A stretch of DNA of 64,000 nucleotides from Fictibacillus macauensis ZFHKF-1 (GCF_000269865.1 NZ_AKKV01000020.1:328264-392263), one strand, 5' to 3'; numbered from the stretch's first letter, positions 45,138 to 55,065 are shown. A program made the numbers and translations. Notes: generated by a model from the sequence alone, not told the origin.

Positions 45138-45448
45138 TAGGGATTGAACCTTTAAAGCCACTTCATTCGGTCTTACATCAATAGAAGATCATCGTTTTAT
45201 AGCTACCCACATGGGGACGTACGTTCCTCTACCTCTATTTTCGTTTGTGTATTCTTCACCTTGTCCCGTTCCTAGCGTACCAGTACCCCTAATTCCTTAA
45301 AAGCTTCTCTTTTAGCTCCCGCTTCTGGTGTTTCACCATTCTCAATTCCCCCACCAGGGAACACATAATCAATAGAACCATTCCTACTTCTTTGAATGAG
45401 TTAGACTTTCTCATTTTCTATGATGATCACCGAACCTCTATCTCTCAT
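45138..45448 (-). pseudogene. Broken Nudix hydrolase gene
   Basis: It has a good start (AAAGGAGAG site, ATG at 45448) and reads MRDRGSVIIIENEKV, a stop, then FPGGGIENGETPEAGAKREA, followed by FKELGV. That is a Nudix box (GX5EX7REUXEEXGU) apart from one glutamate changed to lysine. A deletion of perhaps 25 codons follows, then GTGQGEEYTNENRGRGTYVP in another frame, a second stop, and VRPNEVALKVQSL. Two stops and a frame change make it a pseudogene. A hairpin (45101-45132) marks its old end. Confidence 0.85.
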
Positions 45449-45516
45449 GAATCATCTCTCCTTTTCCATCTTTGACTGAGAATCGATCATCATCGCGTCT
45501 AGCAATTGAAACCAGC

Positions 45517-46071
45517 TCAAAGGGACCATTCTGAATGTAATAGCGAATATTGATATTCGTCAATCCACTTCCCCTTTGACATATAGTTCTGAAGCAAATG
45601 GCCTTCGCGTCGAAAGCCAACACGCTCAAGCAAAGCAATAGAATGGTCGTTTCTAACATCTGTAAATGCGATGATCTTGTGTTTTCCTAGCGTCTTAAAT
45701 ACATACGTAAGTAACGCTCTGACGGCTTCACTACCATAGCCCTTTCCTTGGTGCTCGCTAGCGATGGTGAAACCAATTTCCACAATTCTAGGCTCATCCA
45801 AAAGGGTATGCAGCGCGCAATCTCCAATCAATTGATTGGTATCTGTTAACGCGACCGCAAACTGAAACCAAGTACCTGGTTGATTGGGTTTATTTTGCAC
45901 TTGTTTTTCAACAAACTGTTCAGCATCACTGTATTGATAGTTCTCCCACGACTGAAATTTAGCCACTTCAGGCGTAGAACGATACGCATAAAAAGATTCA
46001 ACATCTCTTTTTGAAAAATGTCGTAGCGTTAACCGATTTGATTGTATATAACTAGGTTCGTTATACTCCAT
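45517..46071 (-). CDS. GNAT N-acetyltransferase of the RimJ/RimL type
   Basis: 184 residues from the ATG at 46071 (AAGGTGGG site with nine-base spacing), which is better than the ATG nine codons earlier. One GNAT domain: RLTLRHFSKRDVESFYAYRS at the start, the acetyl-CoA motif (HQGKGYGSEAVRALL) and C-terminal NDHSIALLERVGFRREG. It acetylates an amino group in a protein or small molecule; the substrate is unknown. The broken Nudix gene lies directly downstream and was probably in the same transcript. Confidence 0.85.
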   Translation of the reverse strand: MEYNEPSYIQSNRLTLRHFSKRDVESFYAYRSTPEVAKFQSWENYQYSDAEQFVEKQVQNKPNQPGTWFQFAVALTDTNQLIGDCALHTLLDEPRIVEIGFTIASEHQGKGYGSEAVRALLTYVFKTLGKHKIIAFTDVRNDHSIALLERVGFRREGHLLQNYMSKGKWIDEYQYSLLHSEWSL

Positions 46072-46229
46072 TCTTTTTGCCCACCTTACCATTTCCATTA
46101 TTTTTCTTGTTCCATCTTTCTATGTTACCTATTTTGTTTCTTTTTAGCTACTTCAGTTCAAAAAATTTGTGGGTGTTTCGTGGGTAAGCATAGTAGAAAA
46201 AAAATTTAACAGTTGAGCATAAACACAAA

Positions 46230-46264
46230 TAAAAACCCCTTAACGCTTGACGTTAAAGGGTTTT
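46230..46264 (-). terminator. glnRA terminator
   Basis: AAAACCCCTTAACG-CTTGA-CGTTAAAGGGGTTTT; on the minus strand the second arm ends in T. It lies seven bases after the glnA stop codon. Confidence 0.9.
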
Positions 46265-46270
46265 ATCATC

Positions 46271-47605
46271 TTAGTACATGCTCATGTATTGTTCACGTTC
46301 CCACGGATGAACTTGTGTGCGGAACATATCCCATTCGATTTCTTTTGCTTCAATAAAGTGCTCAGCGGCATGCTCGCCGATTGCTTTTAGAAGCACTTCA
46401 CTTTTCTTTAAGCGTTCAATGGCTTCTTTTAGTGTTGCTGGAAGATCTTTTACGCCTTCTTCTTCACGCTCTTCTTTATCCATCACGTAGATGTTGCGAT
46501 CAACTGGGGCTGGCGCTTGAAGTTTATTTTTAATACCATCAAGACCGGATGCAAGTAGCGCTGCCATTGCTAAATAAGGATTAGCCGTTGGATCGACACT
46601 ACGAACCTCTACACGTGTGCTCAAGCCACGGGATGCTGGAATACGAACGAGTGGGCTGCGGTTTTGCATAGACCAAGCAACGTAACATGGTGCTTCATAG
46701 CCTGGTACAAGACGTTTGTAAGAGTTTACGGTTGGATTTGTCAATGCCGTGAAATCTTGCGCATGCTTTAAAATTCCTGCTAGGAATTGCATTGCTGTTT
46801 CTGATAAACCTGTTTCTGTTTTTTCATCATAAAATACATTTTCACCATTTTTAAAGAGTGACATGTTCGCATGCATGCCCGATCCATTGACACCAAATAG
46901 CGGTTTTGCCATAAATGTCGCATGCAAGCCATGCTTACGCGCAATGGTTTTTACAACAAGCTTAAAGGTTTGAATATGATCACACGTCGTAATGGCATCT
47001 GCATATTTAAAATCAATTTCATGTTGTCCTGGCGCTACTTCATGGTGAGAAGCTTCAATTTCAAAGCCCATATCTTCTAGTTCGAGAACGATATCACGAC
47101 GACAATTCTCCCCTAAGTCAGTAGGTGCAAGGTCAAAGTAACCACCTTTATCATTTAACTCTAATGTAGGTTCACCTTTATCATCATTTTTAAATAAGAA
47201 GAATTCTGGTTCAGGTCCAATGTTAAAGTCTGTAAATCCTAGTTCTTCCATATCTTTAAGAACGCGTTTTAAAATGCCACGCGGATCACCGATAAATGGT
47301 GTGCCATCCGGATTATAAATATCACAAATTAAACGAGCTACTTTTCCTTTTTCTGATGTCCATGGAAAAACAACCCACGTATCTAAATCTGGGTACAATA
47401 GCATATCTGATTCTTCAATACGTACAAAGCCTTCAATGGAAGAGCCATCGAACATCATTTTGTTATCTAATGCCTTTTCCAATTGTCCTACAGGAATCTC
47501 AACGTTTTTAATAACACCAAGTAAATCTGTGAACTGCAGGCGGATAAAGCGTACGTTCTCTTCTTTTGCAATTTTTCTAATGTTTTCTTTCGTGAACTTA
47601 GCCAA
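46271..47605 (-). CDS. glnA: Glutamine synthetase, type I
   Basis: 444 residues, the Gram-positive GSI-alpha length. It makes glutamine from glutamate, ammonia and ATP as a dodecamer. The metal/ATP segments ([46 protein letters not shown]) are intact. In Bacillus feedback-inhibited GlnA also signals to GlnR and TnrA. The final residues (EREQYMSMY) match the GSI-alpha tail. Second gene of the glnRA operon, 46 bases after glnR, site AGGAGGAG. Confidence 0.98.
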   Translation of the reverse strand: MAKFTKENIRKIAKEENVRFIRLQFTDLLGVIKNVEIPVGQLEKALDNKMMFDGSSIEGFVRIEESDMLLYPDLDTWVVFPWTSEKGKVARLICDIYNPDGTPFIGDPRGILKRVLKDMEELGFTDFNIGPEPEFFLFKNDDKGEPTLELNDKGGYFDLAPTDLGENCRRDIVLELEDMGFEIEASHHEVAPGQHEIDFKYADAITTCDHIQTFKLVVKTIARKHGLHATFMAKPLFGVNGSGMHANMSLFKNGENVFYDEKTETGLSETAMQFLAGILKHAQDFTALTNPTVNSYKRLVPGYEAPCYVAWSMQNRSPLVRIPASRGLSTRVEVRSVDPTANPYLAMAALLASGLDGIKNKLQAPAPVDRNIYVMDKEEREEEGVKDLPATLKEAIERLKKSEVLLKAIGEHAAEHFIEAKEIEWDMFRTQVHPWEREQYMSMY

Positions 47606-47651
47606 TGGTTACTCCTCCTAAATAATGTTGGAATTAAGCATTTATTATGGT

Positions 47652-48047
47652 TTAGTGGAAGAAACGTGAAAGCTCCCCTTGAATGAGCGAGGTTTTCCCA
47701 AATCGACCGGCATGCATTAACTCACGCTTTAAGCGACGATGAAGAGCCGCGTCTGATATCGTTTCATTTTTTGCACCTGATTTCAAAAGATTGACGGCTT
47801 TTTGATTCATTTCGAAAACTTGTTTGATTCCCGCCAAGTTTACTCCTTGTTCAAGAAGACTTTTGATTTCAAGCAACGTATCCACATCGTTGAAAGAGAA
47901 CATCCTCCGATTGCCCTCTGTGCGAGCAGGATGGATTAATTGATGTTCCTCATAATAGCGGATTTGACGGGCAGATAACTCCGTAAGCTTCATTACAATA
48001 CTTATAGGAAACAATGGCTGATTCCGCCTTGTATCGTCATTCATCAT
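47652..48047 (-). CDS. glnR: MerR-type nitrogen repressor GlnR
   Basis: 131 residues from the ATG at 48047 (AAAGGAG site). N-terminal MerR helix-turn-helix ([20 protein letters not shown]), a middle helix, and the C-terminal tail that senses feedback-inhibited glutamine synthetase ([18 protein letters not shown]). It represses glnRA when nitrogen is plentiful. Two consensus operators lie just upstream. Confidence 0.96.
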   Translation of the reverse strand: MMNDDTRRNQPLFPISIVMKLTELSARQIRYYEEHQLIHPARTEGNRRMFSFNDVDTLLEIKSLLEQGVNLAGIKQVFEMNQKAVNLLKSGAKNETISDAALHRRLKRELMHAGRFGKTSLIQGELSRFFH

Positions 48048-48074
48048 GTTGCATTCTCCTTTCAACTTGCTTTT

Positions 48075-48103
48075 ATATTATGTCACAAAACCTCACATGT
48101 CAA
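48075..48103 (-). promoter_or_regulatory. glnRA promoter
   Basis: On the minus strand TTGACA (48098-48103), a 17-base spacer, and TAATAT (48075-48080). One GlnR box fills the whole spacer. The start codon is 28 bases past the -10 box. Confidence 0.82.
48081..48097. promoter_or_regulatory. GlnR/TnrA operator in the promoter spacer
   Basis: Minus strand TGTGAGGTTTTGTGACA fits TGTNA-N7-TNACA exactly. It is placed precisely between the -35 and -10 boxes. Confidence 0.88.
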
Positions 48104-48107
48104 CCTA

Positions 48108-48124
48108 TGTTAGAAAAATTAACA
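48108..48124. promoter_or_regulatory. GlnR/TnrA operator upstream of the -35 box
   Basis: TGTTAGAAAAATTAACA is a perfect TGTTA-N7-TAACA palindrome, centred 27 bases upstream of the first operator, as in the two-site arrangement of the B. subtilis glnRA promoter. Confidence 0.9.
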
Positions 48125-48154
48125 TGATTATTTGAAAAATAGGTCCTAAGCACG

Positions 48155-48187
48155 AAAAAAAGAGTTAGCCGTGAAAAGCTAACTCCT
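48155..48187 (-). terminator. Terminator after ynbB
   Basis: GAGTTAGC-CGTGAAAA-GCTAACTC stem with seven T on the minus strand, 10 bases after the ynbB stop codon. Confidence 0.87.
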
Positions 48188-48196
48188 CCTCATACA

Positions 48197-49465
48197 TTAC
48201 AATGTAATTAATTGGTCACTTATTAAGCGGTCGACAGCGGTTAAAATGGCAATCTTCACATGTTCATACGTTAAGCCACCTTGAACAAAAGCCGTATATG
48301 GCGCACGAATTGGGCCATCTGCTGTTAATTCAATGCTCGCTCCTTGGATAAATGTCCCTGCTGCCATAATGACATCATCTTCATAGCCTGGCATATAGGC
48401 AGGATAAGGTGTCGCATGCGCATTAATCGGTGAGACCGATTGAATGGCTTGGCAAAACGCAATCATTCGTTGTTTGTCGCCTAGTTTGACGGCTTGAATT
48501 AAATCAGTCCGCTTTTCATCCCACGCAGGTTCTGTTGTCATGCCTAACGAGTCAAGAAGTGCTGCTGTAAACACAGCTCCTTTTAACGCTTGCGCGGTCA
48601 CATGGGGCGCTAAGAAGAAGCCTTGATACATTTCAAGCAGGCTATAAAGTGATGCTCCTGCTTCACTTCCGATTCCTGGCGTTGTTAAGCGATACGCACA
48701 GCGTTCGACGAGCGCTTGCTTTCCAACAATGTAGCCACCCGTTTTAGCTAAACCGCCTCCTGGGTTCTTGATTAGCGAGCCTGCCATTAAGTCAGCGCCC
48801 ACATCACACGGTTCTAGTTCTTCAACAAATTCACCGTAGCAATTATCTACGAAAACAACGAGTTCAGGATTGATCTTTTTCACAAAAGCAATCATTTCTT
48901 TAATTTCATCTATACAAAATGATTTACGCTCACCGTACCCTTTGGAACGTTGAATGCCGATCATTTTTGTTTCTGGCTTAATTTGCCGAGCTACTTCATC
49001 AAAATCCACGCCACCTGTTGCCGCTAACGCTACATGTTGATAGGTAATATTGTATTCTTTTAAAGAACCAATACCGGAACCCGTGATGCCGACAATTTCT
49101 TGAAGCGTATCATATGGCTTGCCTGTAATGTACAATAACTCATCACCTGGGCGCAATACGCCAAAAAGGGCGGTTGAAATCGCATGTGTACCGGAAATAA
49201 GCTGCGGACGAACGAGCCCCGCCTCCGCTCCAAAAACGGATGCATACACTTTTTCTAACGTATCACGTCCGGCATCGTCGTAACCGTATCCGGTCGATGG
49301 CGTAAAATGAAAATCGCTCACTTGATGTGCTTTAAAGCTATTCAACACCTTAAGCTGGTTGTATTCAGCGGTTGCTTGAATATTTTTATGTTGCTCTGTT
49401 ATTTTCTCTTCGGTTTGCTGCGCAAGCGATCGCAATGCGTCGGCGTTTTGAAACTGTGAAAACAT
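48197..49465 (-). CDS. ynbB: PLP-dependent lyase-family protein YnbB
   Basis: 422 residues, fold-type I PLP protein of the 'aluminium resistance'/methionine gamma-lyase-like family. PLP lysine in GSLIKNPGGGLAKTGGYI; PQLISGTHAISTALFG at the N-terminal half. The natural reaction is not known to me. Gene order hflX-ynbB-glnR-glnA is the same as in B. subtilis. AAGGAG site. Confidence 0.9.
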   Translation of the reverse strand: MFSQFQNADALRSLAQQTEEKITEQHKNIQATAEYNQLKVLNSFKAHQVSDFHFTPSTGYGYDDAGRDTLEKVYASVFGAEAGLVRPQLISGTHAISTALFGVLRPGDELLYITGKPYDTLQEIVGITGSGIGSLKEYNITYQHVALAATGGVDFDEVARQIKPETKMIGIQRSKGYGERKSFCIDEIKEMIAFVKKINPELVVFVDNCYGEFVEELEPCDVGADLMAGSLIKNPGGGLAKTGGYIVGKQALVERCAYRLTTPGIGSEAGASLYSLLEMYQGFFLAPHVTAQALKGAVFTAALLDSLGMTTEPAWDEKRTDLIQAVKLGDKQRMIAFCQAIQSVSPINAHATPYPAYMPGYEDDVIMAAGTFIQGASIELTADGPIRAPYTAFVQGGLTYEHVKIAILTAVDRLISDQLITL

Positions 49466-49478
49466 AGTAGTACTCCTT

Positions 49479-50711
49479 TTAGTGTAATTTCATAGAGGAT
49501 GGAGCGTAGCCTTTGCATTCATAGCTACCACTCTCTTCGTCAAACTGTTGATACGTAAGGAGCGTATGACTCCGCAAAAGTGCCAGCTTGCGACCATCAG
49601 ATGCTGAAACATAAATATGATAGTAGTGGAGCTGTTCTTTTAGTTTTTCTTCTAGAAGCTGTTTTACTTTCTTAATATCTTGCTCGTTAATTGCACTAAT
49701 GGCAAAAGCTTCAGGGGGGACAAAAGGCCCTGTCCCTTTATCACGTTTATTGTAAAGCGTAACCATCGGCAGATGTGACGCCTTTAGTTCTTTTAAAATG
49801 GAATGAACCGTTTGTTCGTGTTGCTCACGATCAAGCGCTGAACCATCCACAACATGAAGTAGCAAATCCGCTTCTTTTGCCTCTTCTAACGTCGAACGAA
49901 ACGCTGCAATTAAGGACGTTGGTAAGTCTTGAATAAAGCCCACCGTATCACTTACAAGCACCTGAAAACCACTTGGAAGCTTCATTTTACGCGTCAGCGG
50001 ATCGAGCGTAGCAAACAATAGATTTTCTTCATAACTATCCGCTTCTGTTAATCCGTTAAATAAGGTAGATTTACCTGCATTCGTATAGCCAACGAGCGCT
50101 ACTTGGATGCTTTGGTTTTCCTTACGGCGTTCCCGATAGCGATCGCGGTGATGAACGATATCTTGCAACTGATGTTTAATTTCGGTAATGCGTGAACGAA
50201 TGTGACGACGGTCTTTTTCAAGTTTTGTTTCTCCAGGTCCCCTCGTTCCAATTCCCGCGCCAAGCCGTGAAAGGGAAACACCCATTCCGGAAAGTCGCGG
50301 TAATAAATATTGCAGTTGCGCTAGTTCCACTTGAAGCTTTCCTTCACGCGATTGCGCACGCGTAGCGAAAATATCAAGAATTAGCTGCGTGCGATCGATC
50401 ACTAATACATCAAAAAAACGAGAAAGATTTCGATTTTGGGCAGGCGTTAACTCATCATTAAACACGATAATATCTGCTTCTAGCTCTTCTTGTAATGCTT
50501 TAATTTCCTCAATTTTACCTTTTCCAATAAACGTTGATGCATCATAGCGTTCACGTTTTTGGGTAACCGTTACAACGGCCGTTCCGTTTGCGGTTTTAAT
50601 GAGCGATTGAAGCTCTTCCATCGAATAAAAAAAGCGCTCATCAGACTGCCGTGGCAATTGGCAGCCAACGAGAATAGCCTTTTCATTTGGAACATGAATG
50701 ATTTCTTCCAA
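49479..50711 (-). CDS. hflX: Ribosome-associated GTPase HflX
   Basis: 410 residues (B. subtilis YnbA is about this length). An N-terminal HflX domain and an Obg-like GTPase domain: P-loop [10 protein letters not shown] near residues 205-213, DTVGF and NKRD. The GRG-like [14 protein letters not shown] motif is diagnostic of HflX. It splits stalled or inactive 70S ribosomes, for example under heat or antibiotics. It starts 40 bases after spoVK and is followed 13 bases later by ynbB. Confidence 0.95.
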   Translation of the reverse strand: MEEIIHVPNEKAILVGCQLPRQSDERFFYSMEELQSLIKTANGTAVVTVTQKRERYDASTFIGKGKIEEIKALQEELEADIIVFNDELTPAQNRNLSRFFDVLVIDRTQLILDIFATRAQSREGKLQVELAQLQYLLPRLSGMGVSLSRLGAGIGTRGPGETKLEKDRRHIRSRITEIKHQLQDIVHHRDRYRERRKENQSIQVALVGYTNAGKSTLFNGLTEADSYEENLLFATLDPLTRKMKLPSGFQVLVSDTVGFIQDLPTSLIAAFRSTLEEAKEADLLLHVVDGSALDREQHEQTVHSILKELKASHLPMVTLYNKRDKGTGPFVPPEAFAISAINEQDIKKVKQLLEEKLKEQLHYYHIYVSASDGRKLALLRSHTLLTYQQFDEESGSYECKGYAPSSMKLH

Positions 50712-50751
50712 ATAACCTACCTGCTTTCTAACTCATGATACCTCTATCATA

Positions 50752-51714
50752 TCAAATCCCAAGTTTTTCTTCCAGATGGAGGTCATCCGCGGTTAACGTC
50801 ATTAATGATTTTTTATCTGTTTTTTCTTCTTTCAACAAACGAACCGATTGTTTGCGAACTGTTTTTTCAATAATATTGCGAATGTATCGCCCATTGCTAA
50901 AGCCTTTTTCTCCATTGGAACACACTTTTTGTAAATGTTGTTTTAAGCGCCACTCTAAATCTTTTGAAAGTAAATATTGCCGTTCCGCAATCATGCGCCG
51001 AGCAATTTCCATCAACTCTTCCACTGAATAATCAGGAAAGGTAACAATCGTCGGAAACCGTGACGGCAACCCAGGATTCAATTCAAGAAATTTTTCCATT
51101 TCCTTTGAATAGCCTGCTAAAATTAAAATAAAGTCGTGCTGTTGATCTTCCATTGCTTTTACAAGCGTATCAATGGCTTCCTTACCAAAATCTTTTTCTC
51201 CCCCGCGCGCTAACGAATACGCCTCATCAATAAACAAAATGCCACCCATTGCTTTTTTTAAGAGATCACGTGTTTTTTGGGCGGTGTGGCCGATATATTC
51301 ACCTACAAGATCTGCGCGCTCTACTTCAATTAAATGACCTTTAGATAGTACATTCATTTCATGAAATAGGCGCCCTAAAAGTCGAGCTACCGTTGTTTTA
51401 CCTGTTCCAGGATTTCCTTTAAACATCATGTGCAATACTTGCTTTTCTACTTTTAACCCTTGACTTTCTCGACATTTATTCACATAAATCCATGCATAAA
51501 CCTCTTTTACAAAACTTTTTAGCTCCTCCATGCCGACTAACGTTGCCATCTCTTGTTCCATTTTTTTTAACGGTAAATGCTTTTCAAGTGCTGCCGCTTT
51601 CGATTTTGACACGGGCGCCGCCTTCTCTATTCGTTCGGTAACCCCTTTTTCTTGTTCTTGATTTAAAATAATATTAATTTGCGTTTTCTTCTTAAATGTC
51701 ATGGAATCATGCAA
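50752..51714 (-). CDS. spoVK: Stage V sporulation AAA ATPase SpoVK
   Basis: 320 residues from a TTG at 51714 that follows AGAGGTG with six-base spacing; other starts have no site. This length agrees with B. subtilis SpoVK (322). AAA+ domain of the CbbX group: Walker A GNPGTGKTTVARLLG, Walker B ILFIDEAYSL, and the Arg-finger region NPGLPSRFPT. Needed for spore maturation; mother-cell expression is expected from the family. Upstream of hflX as in B. subtilis. Confidence 0.93.
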   Translation of the reverse strand: MHDSMTFKKKTQINIILNQEQEKGVTERIEKAAPVSKSKAAALEKHLPLKKMEQEMATLVGMEELKSFVKEVYAWIYVNKCRESQGLKVEKQVLHMMFKGNPGTGKTTVARLLGRLFHEMNVLSKGHLIEVERADLVGEYIGHTAQKTRDLLKKAMGGILFIDEAYSLARGGEKDFGKEAIDTLVKAMEDQQHDFILILAGYSKEMEKFLELNPGLPSRFPTIVTFPDYSVEELMEIARRMIAERQYLLSKDLEWRLKQHLQKVCSNGEKGFSNGRYIRNIIEKTVRKQSVRLLKEEKTDKKSLMTLTADDLHLEEKLGI

Positions 51715-51898
51715 GAGATTCACCTCTTTTTTTGCGATCTTAAATACTATACTCATGACATTGATGATGGTGACACATGCCTACCATATCGCCTCATTCT
51801 ATACTATTGACTATCGTCCCTATTTATACTGTCTCTCTTACAGGATCAAGCAATTTCTTTTCCTTGCTTATGTAACGATTTGTCGAAAAATAGCATGA

Positions 51899-51947
51899 AA
51901 AAAGAGAGTACAGTTTGTAACACTGCCTCTCCCTTTACTCTCTTTAT
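51899..51947 (-). terminator. Terminator after the YhcN/YlaJ-like lipoprotein gene
   Basis: AAAGAGAGTA / TTACTCTCTTT stem with a long loop and six T on the minus strand; 20 bases after the stop codon. Confidence 0.7.
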
Positions 51948-51966
51948 AACGTTTGCTTTGTCGACG

Positions 51967-52581
51967 TTATATGCTCAATTTGTCAGTTTCTGCGCTTATC
52001 CGGGAAATAAATGAAGAAGGTTGCTTTGAATTTTCCGGTTGATTTCCCGGTTGTTGCATTGGTTTTTCCCTGATTCTTTTCACTTGATTCGGTAGTGGTT
52101 GGATTTTTCCAATTAATACACCTAATTGATTATGATAGTGAGCATTGCGCGGACTTGCCTTTACACCTCGATAGATCTGTTTCAGTTGTGCTAGTTGCTC
52201 TGGATTGATTGTAATGGCCGCATTGGCACCATGAGCATTACCTTGAATAGCCCGATAAATACGCAATCGAAAAGCTTCCTGTGCTGCTTTTGTTTTAACA
52301 GGTTTTTTAGGTTGAACGCCTACGACCGTATAAATGCCACTAACAATCACAACGCTGCTTTTCACACCATCTACTGTTTGTACAAGATGCGCAAGGTCCC
52401 GCGCATTTTTTCGTTCATAAGCAAATGGCTTTAAATTCGGTAAATCACTTTGTTCATTTGGAAGGTGTTTCATATTTACATTCGTCGGGCGACGATAATT
52501 TTTTTCATGTTCTAGACTTTTTTCTGAACTACAGCCTACTAGAAATGCAATAGCCATGAACGTGCTCATCATTCGTTTCAT
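51967..52581 (-). CDS. YhcN/YlaJ family sporulation lipoprotein
   Basis: 204 residues from the ATG at 52581. Signal peptide with lipobox FLVGC (Cys about residue 17). Mature part has the YhcN/YlaJ domain (ARDLAHLVQTVDGVKSSVVI, then a VVGVQ.. strand and a helical part) and a Gln/Pro-rich tail. These proteins sit on the forespore membrane and help germination. GAAGGG site is 11 bases away, a bit far. Confidence 0.78.
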   Translation of the reverse strand: MKRMMSTFMAIAFLVGCSSEKSLEHEKNYRRPTNVNMKHLPNEQSDLPNLKPFAYERKNARDLAHLVQTVDGVKSSVVIVSGIYTVVGVQPKKPVKTKAAQEAFRLRIYRAIQGNAHGANAAITINPEQLAQLKQIYRGVKASPRNAHYHNQLGVLIGKIQPLPNQVKRIREKPMQQPGNQPENSKQPSSFISRISAETDKLSI

Positions 52582-52723
52582 AGAAATATCATCCCTTCTA
52601 TTGTTCAACACGCTTAGTGTTCTTTTCTCTACTTTGGTTTATACATTGGGAAGAACACTATGTTTCTTGGTATAATGTAACAAACAACTCACATATATCC
52701 TTATAAGGAAAGGACGTGATCCT

Positions 52724-53740
52724 TTGTTACCTTTTGATGCTGACTGTGTTCCCCCCTATATGAAGGATTATTTAGCGTCGCTTCATGCGAAAGGGCGCAG
52801 AGAAAGTACGATTAAACGTTATTTCTATGACTTAAATGATGTAGCAGCTTGGATGCGCGTCGTAAAAGGAGATGACTCCTTTTTCGTCTATGAACGATTG
52901 ACGACGGATGAGGTACAATCCTATTTTGATTTTCTAACGAACGAACGCGCGTATTCGATGAGAACACTCAAGCGCGTTTTAACGGTTGCCAAACAAATGG
53001 AACAGTTTTACGTAGAACGCAACAAGTTATCCTACAATCGTGCGAAACAGGTTCAGTTGCATCAGGAAGAGATTACGCCATTTGAAACGTTAGATTTTGT
53101 CTCGGATCAAGAATTAGCGCAATTAAAAGACATTATTACTTCCGAAGAAGGGTTAACTGAAAATCAGCAAAAATATCGACATTTACTCATGGAGCGTAAC
53201 TTATCCATTTTTACTTTATTAGCTCAATACGGGCTCACCTTACAAGAAATAACGAGTATTAAAATGCGACACATTAACTTCGTCCATCATGAGTTAGCCG
53301 TCTATAGCAACGGACAACGATCGCGCATCTTACCTCTAACAAAGGCCGATCATCAGCTTCTCTATTCGTATTGGGAGAACATTCCTTCACCCGTCCGGCC
53401 TGCCCTTTATTCTGGCGATGCTTTTTTTGTGGCCTTTGATTACCAACGCGGCACCTATCGTTGGGTTTATTCAGATCATGCGCCAAAACCATTAACAGAA
53501 ATTGCTGTGCAAAAAATGATGCGGCTAGAAGTAGAGCGCGGCGGTCTTCGTAAAGGAATATCCGCTCAACATTTACGAAGGACGTGTATTTTAAAGCAAT
53601 TGCAAGCAGGGGAAGCTTATGAAACCGTGCAATCATGGTTTGGGTTTAAGACACCGCTTAGCTTAAATCGATTCATTGCCTATTTAGAACAAGAACAACT
53701 GCAATCTGTAGACACTAAAAAAGCAACAACTCCCTTCTGA
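52724..53740 (+). CDS. Tyrosine-recombinase-like protein with altered active site
   Basis: 338 residues, TTG start behind AAAGGA. N-terminal SAM-like core-binding domain (about 10-100) and a C-terminal recombinase fold. The second catalytic arginine block is kept (AQHLRRT), but where the first catalytic arginine should be (GLR..EL) the protein reads GLTLQEI. The nucleophilic tyrosine region reads LNRFIAYLE, so tyrosine is displaced or replaced. It may be catalytically dead or use other residues. It stands between spoVK and hfq, where B. subtilis has nrd and ymaB genes. Confidence 0.75.
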   Translation: MLPFDADCVPPYMKDYLASLHAKGRRESTIKRYFYDLNDVAAWMRVVKGDDSFFVYERLTTDEVQSYFDFLTNERAYSMRTLKRVLTVAKQMEQFYVERNKLSYNRAKQVQLHQEEITPFETLDFVSDQELAQLKDIITSEEGLTENQQKYRHLLMERNLSIFTLLAQYGLTLQEITSIKMRHINFVHHELAVYSNGQRSRILPLTKADHQLLYSYWENIPSPVRPALYSGDAFFVAFDYQRGTYRWVYSDHAPKPLTEIAVQKMMRLEVERGGLRKGISAQHLRRTCILKQLQAGEAYETVQSWFGFKTPLSLNRFIAYLEQEQLQSVDTKKATTPF

Positions 53741-53759
53741 TAAAGGGGTTGTTGCTTTC
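53717..53759. terminator. Bidirectional terminator between the recombinase-like gene and hfq
   Basis: AAAGCAACAAC / GTTGTTGCTTT hairpin that begins inside the last codons of the recombinase-like gene. A run of A precedes and T follows. Confidence 0.75.
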
Positions 53760-53765
53760 TTCCAT

Positions 53766-53996
53766 CTATTGTTGTTCAGCCGAAAGCTCTACCGGCCGAT
53801 GAGGCGTAAATGTAGAAATGGCATGCTTATAAATTAAGTGTTGCTTTCCGTCTGATTCTAGGATGACCGTAAAGTTATCGAATCCTTTGACCAGCCCTTT
53901 CAACTGAAAGCCATTGAGCAAATAAACGGTAATATAAATATTTTCCCGACGTAACTGATTTAAAAATTGGTCCTGGATATTTATCCCTTGCTTCAT
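53766..53996 (-). CDS. hfq: RNA chaperone Hfq
   Basis: 76 residues from the ATG at 53996 (AGGAGG, nine-base spacing). Sm1 and Sm2 motifs are intact ([25 protein letters not shown] and YKHAIST). The protein forms a ring hexamer that binds small RNAs. miaA is 29 bases upstream, the order universal in bacteria. Confidence 0.96.
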   Translation of the reverse strand: MKQGINIQDQFLNQLRRENIYITVYLLNGFQLKGLVKGFDNFTVILESDGKQHLIYKHAISTFTPHRPVELSAEQQ

Positions 53997-54025
53997 GTAT
54001 ACAGTCCTCCTCATTTGCCATTATG

Positions 54026-54973
54026 TTATTCATTCGACAAAGAGGCACGTTTTCCTTCTGTAAAAGACTGGATTTCCTTAAATTCTTTTTGAAAATCTAA
54101 CGATGTCATATCAAACCAGTTCATATTCATTTGATTGCGAAACCACGTATATTGCCGTTTTGCATAACGTCTTGAATTTTGTTTTAATTGAGCAATCGCC
54201 TCTTCATAAGAAACATCCCCTTTGAAGTAGGCGTACATTTCTTTGTAGCCAATAGCCTGAACCGATTGACAATCAATGACGCCAGCTTCATACAACGCTT
54301 TTGCCTCTTGAACCAAGCCACGCTCTACCATAAGATCAACCCGCTCATTAATGCGTTGATACAATAAGTCCCGCTCCATTTCTAACCCAATTAGTATGGG
54401 CTTATAAAGCATTTCCTCTGGCTGTTGATCTGCTAAAACCTCTGTCATTGTTTGTTTCGTAATATGATATATTTCCAGGGCACGAATGACGCGTCTTACG
54501 TTATTAGGATGAATACGCTCGGCACTTTTGGGATCACGTTCCAACAGAAGTGCATGAACAGCCTCATTTCCTTTTTCAGCAGCCATCTGTTCTAGTTGCA
54601 TGCGATATGCTTTATCTTCCTTTGCTTCTGAAAACGCATAGTTGGAGATTGCTGCCCGAATGTATAAGCCCGTTCCCCCAACAATAATCGGCACTTTACC
54701 ACGTGATGAAATATCAGCAATGCATGCGCGTGCAAGCGTTTGAAACTCGGAGGCCGAAAAGGATTCGGTTGGCTCTTTTATATCAAGTAAATGGTGAGGA
54801 ATACCCTCCATCTCTTCTTTCGTTACTTTAGCCGTTCCAATATCCATCGTTCGATAAACTTGCATGGAATCACCACTAATGATTTCCCCATGTAATGCTT
54901 TCGCAAGTTCAATGCCTGTTTTTGTTTTTCCGACCGCAGTAGGCCCAGCAACAACAATAACTTCTTCTTTCAT
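54026..54973 (-). CDS. miaA: tRNA dimethylallyltransferase
   Basis: 315 residues from the ATG at 54973 (TTGGAG site). P-loop GPTAVGKT at residues 10-17, the GDSMQVYRTMDIGTAK motif and the VGGTGLYIRA motif. It adds the dimethylallyl group to A37 of tRNAs reading U-starting codons. Upstream of hfq, probably in one transcript. Confidence 0.96.
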   Translation of the reverse strand: MKEEVIVVAGPTAVGKTKTGIELAKALHGEIISGDSMQVYRTMDIGTAKVTKEEMEGIPHHLLDIKEPTESFSASEFQTLARACIADISSRGKVPIIVGGTGLYIRAAISNYAFSEAKEDKAYRMQLEQMAAEKGNEAVHALLLERDPKSAERIHPNNVRRVIRALEIYHITKQTMTEVLADQQPEEMLYKPILIGLEMERDLLYQRINERVDLMVERGLVQEAKALYEAGVIDCQSVQAIGYKEMYAYFKGDVSYEEAIAQLKQNSRRYAKRQYTWFRNQMNMNWFDMTSLDFQKEFKEIQSFTEGKRASLSNE

Positions 54974-55065
54974 AACGTCTCCAATCCTATTCTCCACCTG
55001 TTCGGGAGACTCCGTTAATTTCTCTGAGTGTATACTCACTTAGTGTTTACAAAGAAAAAGTCCTT

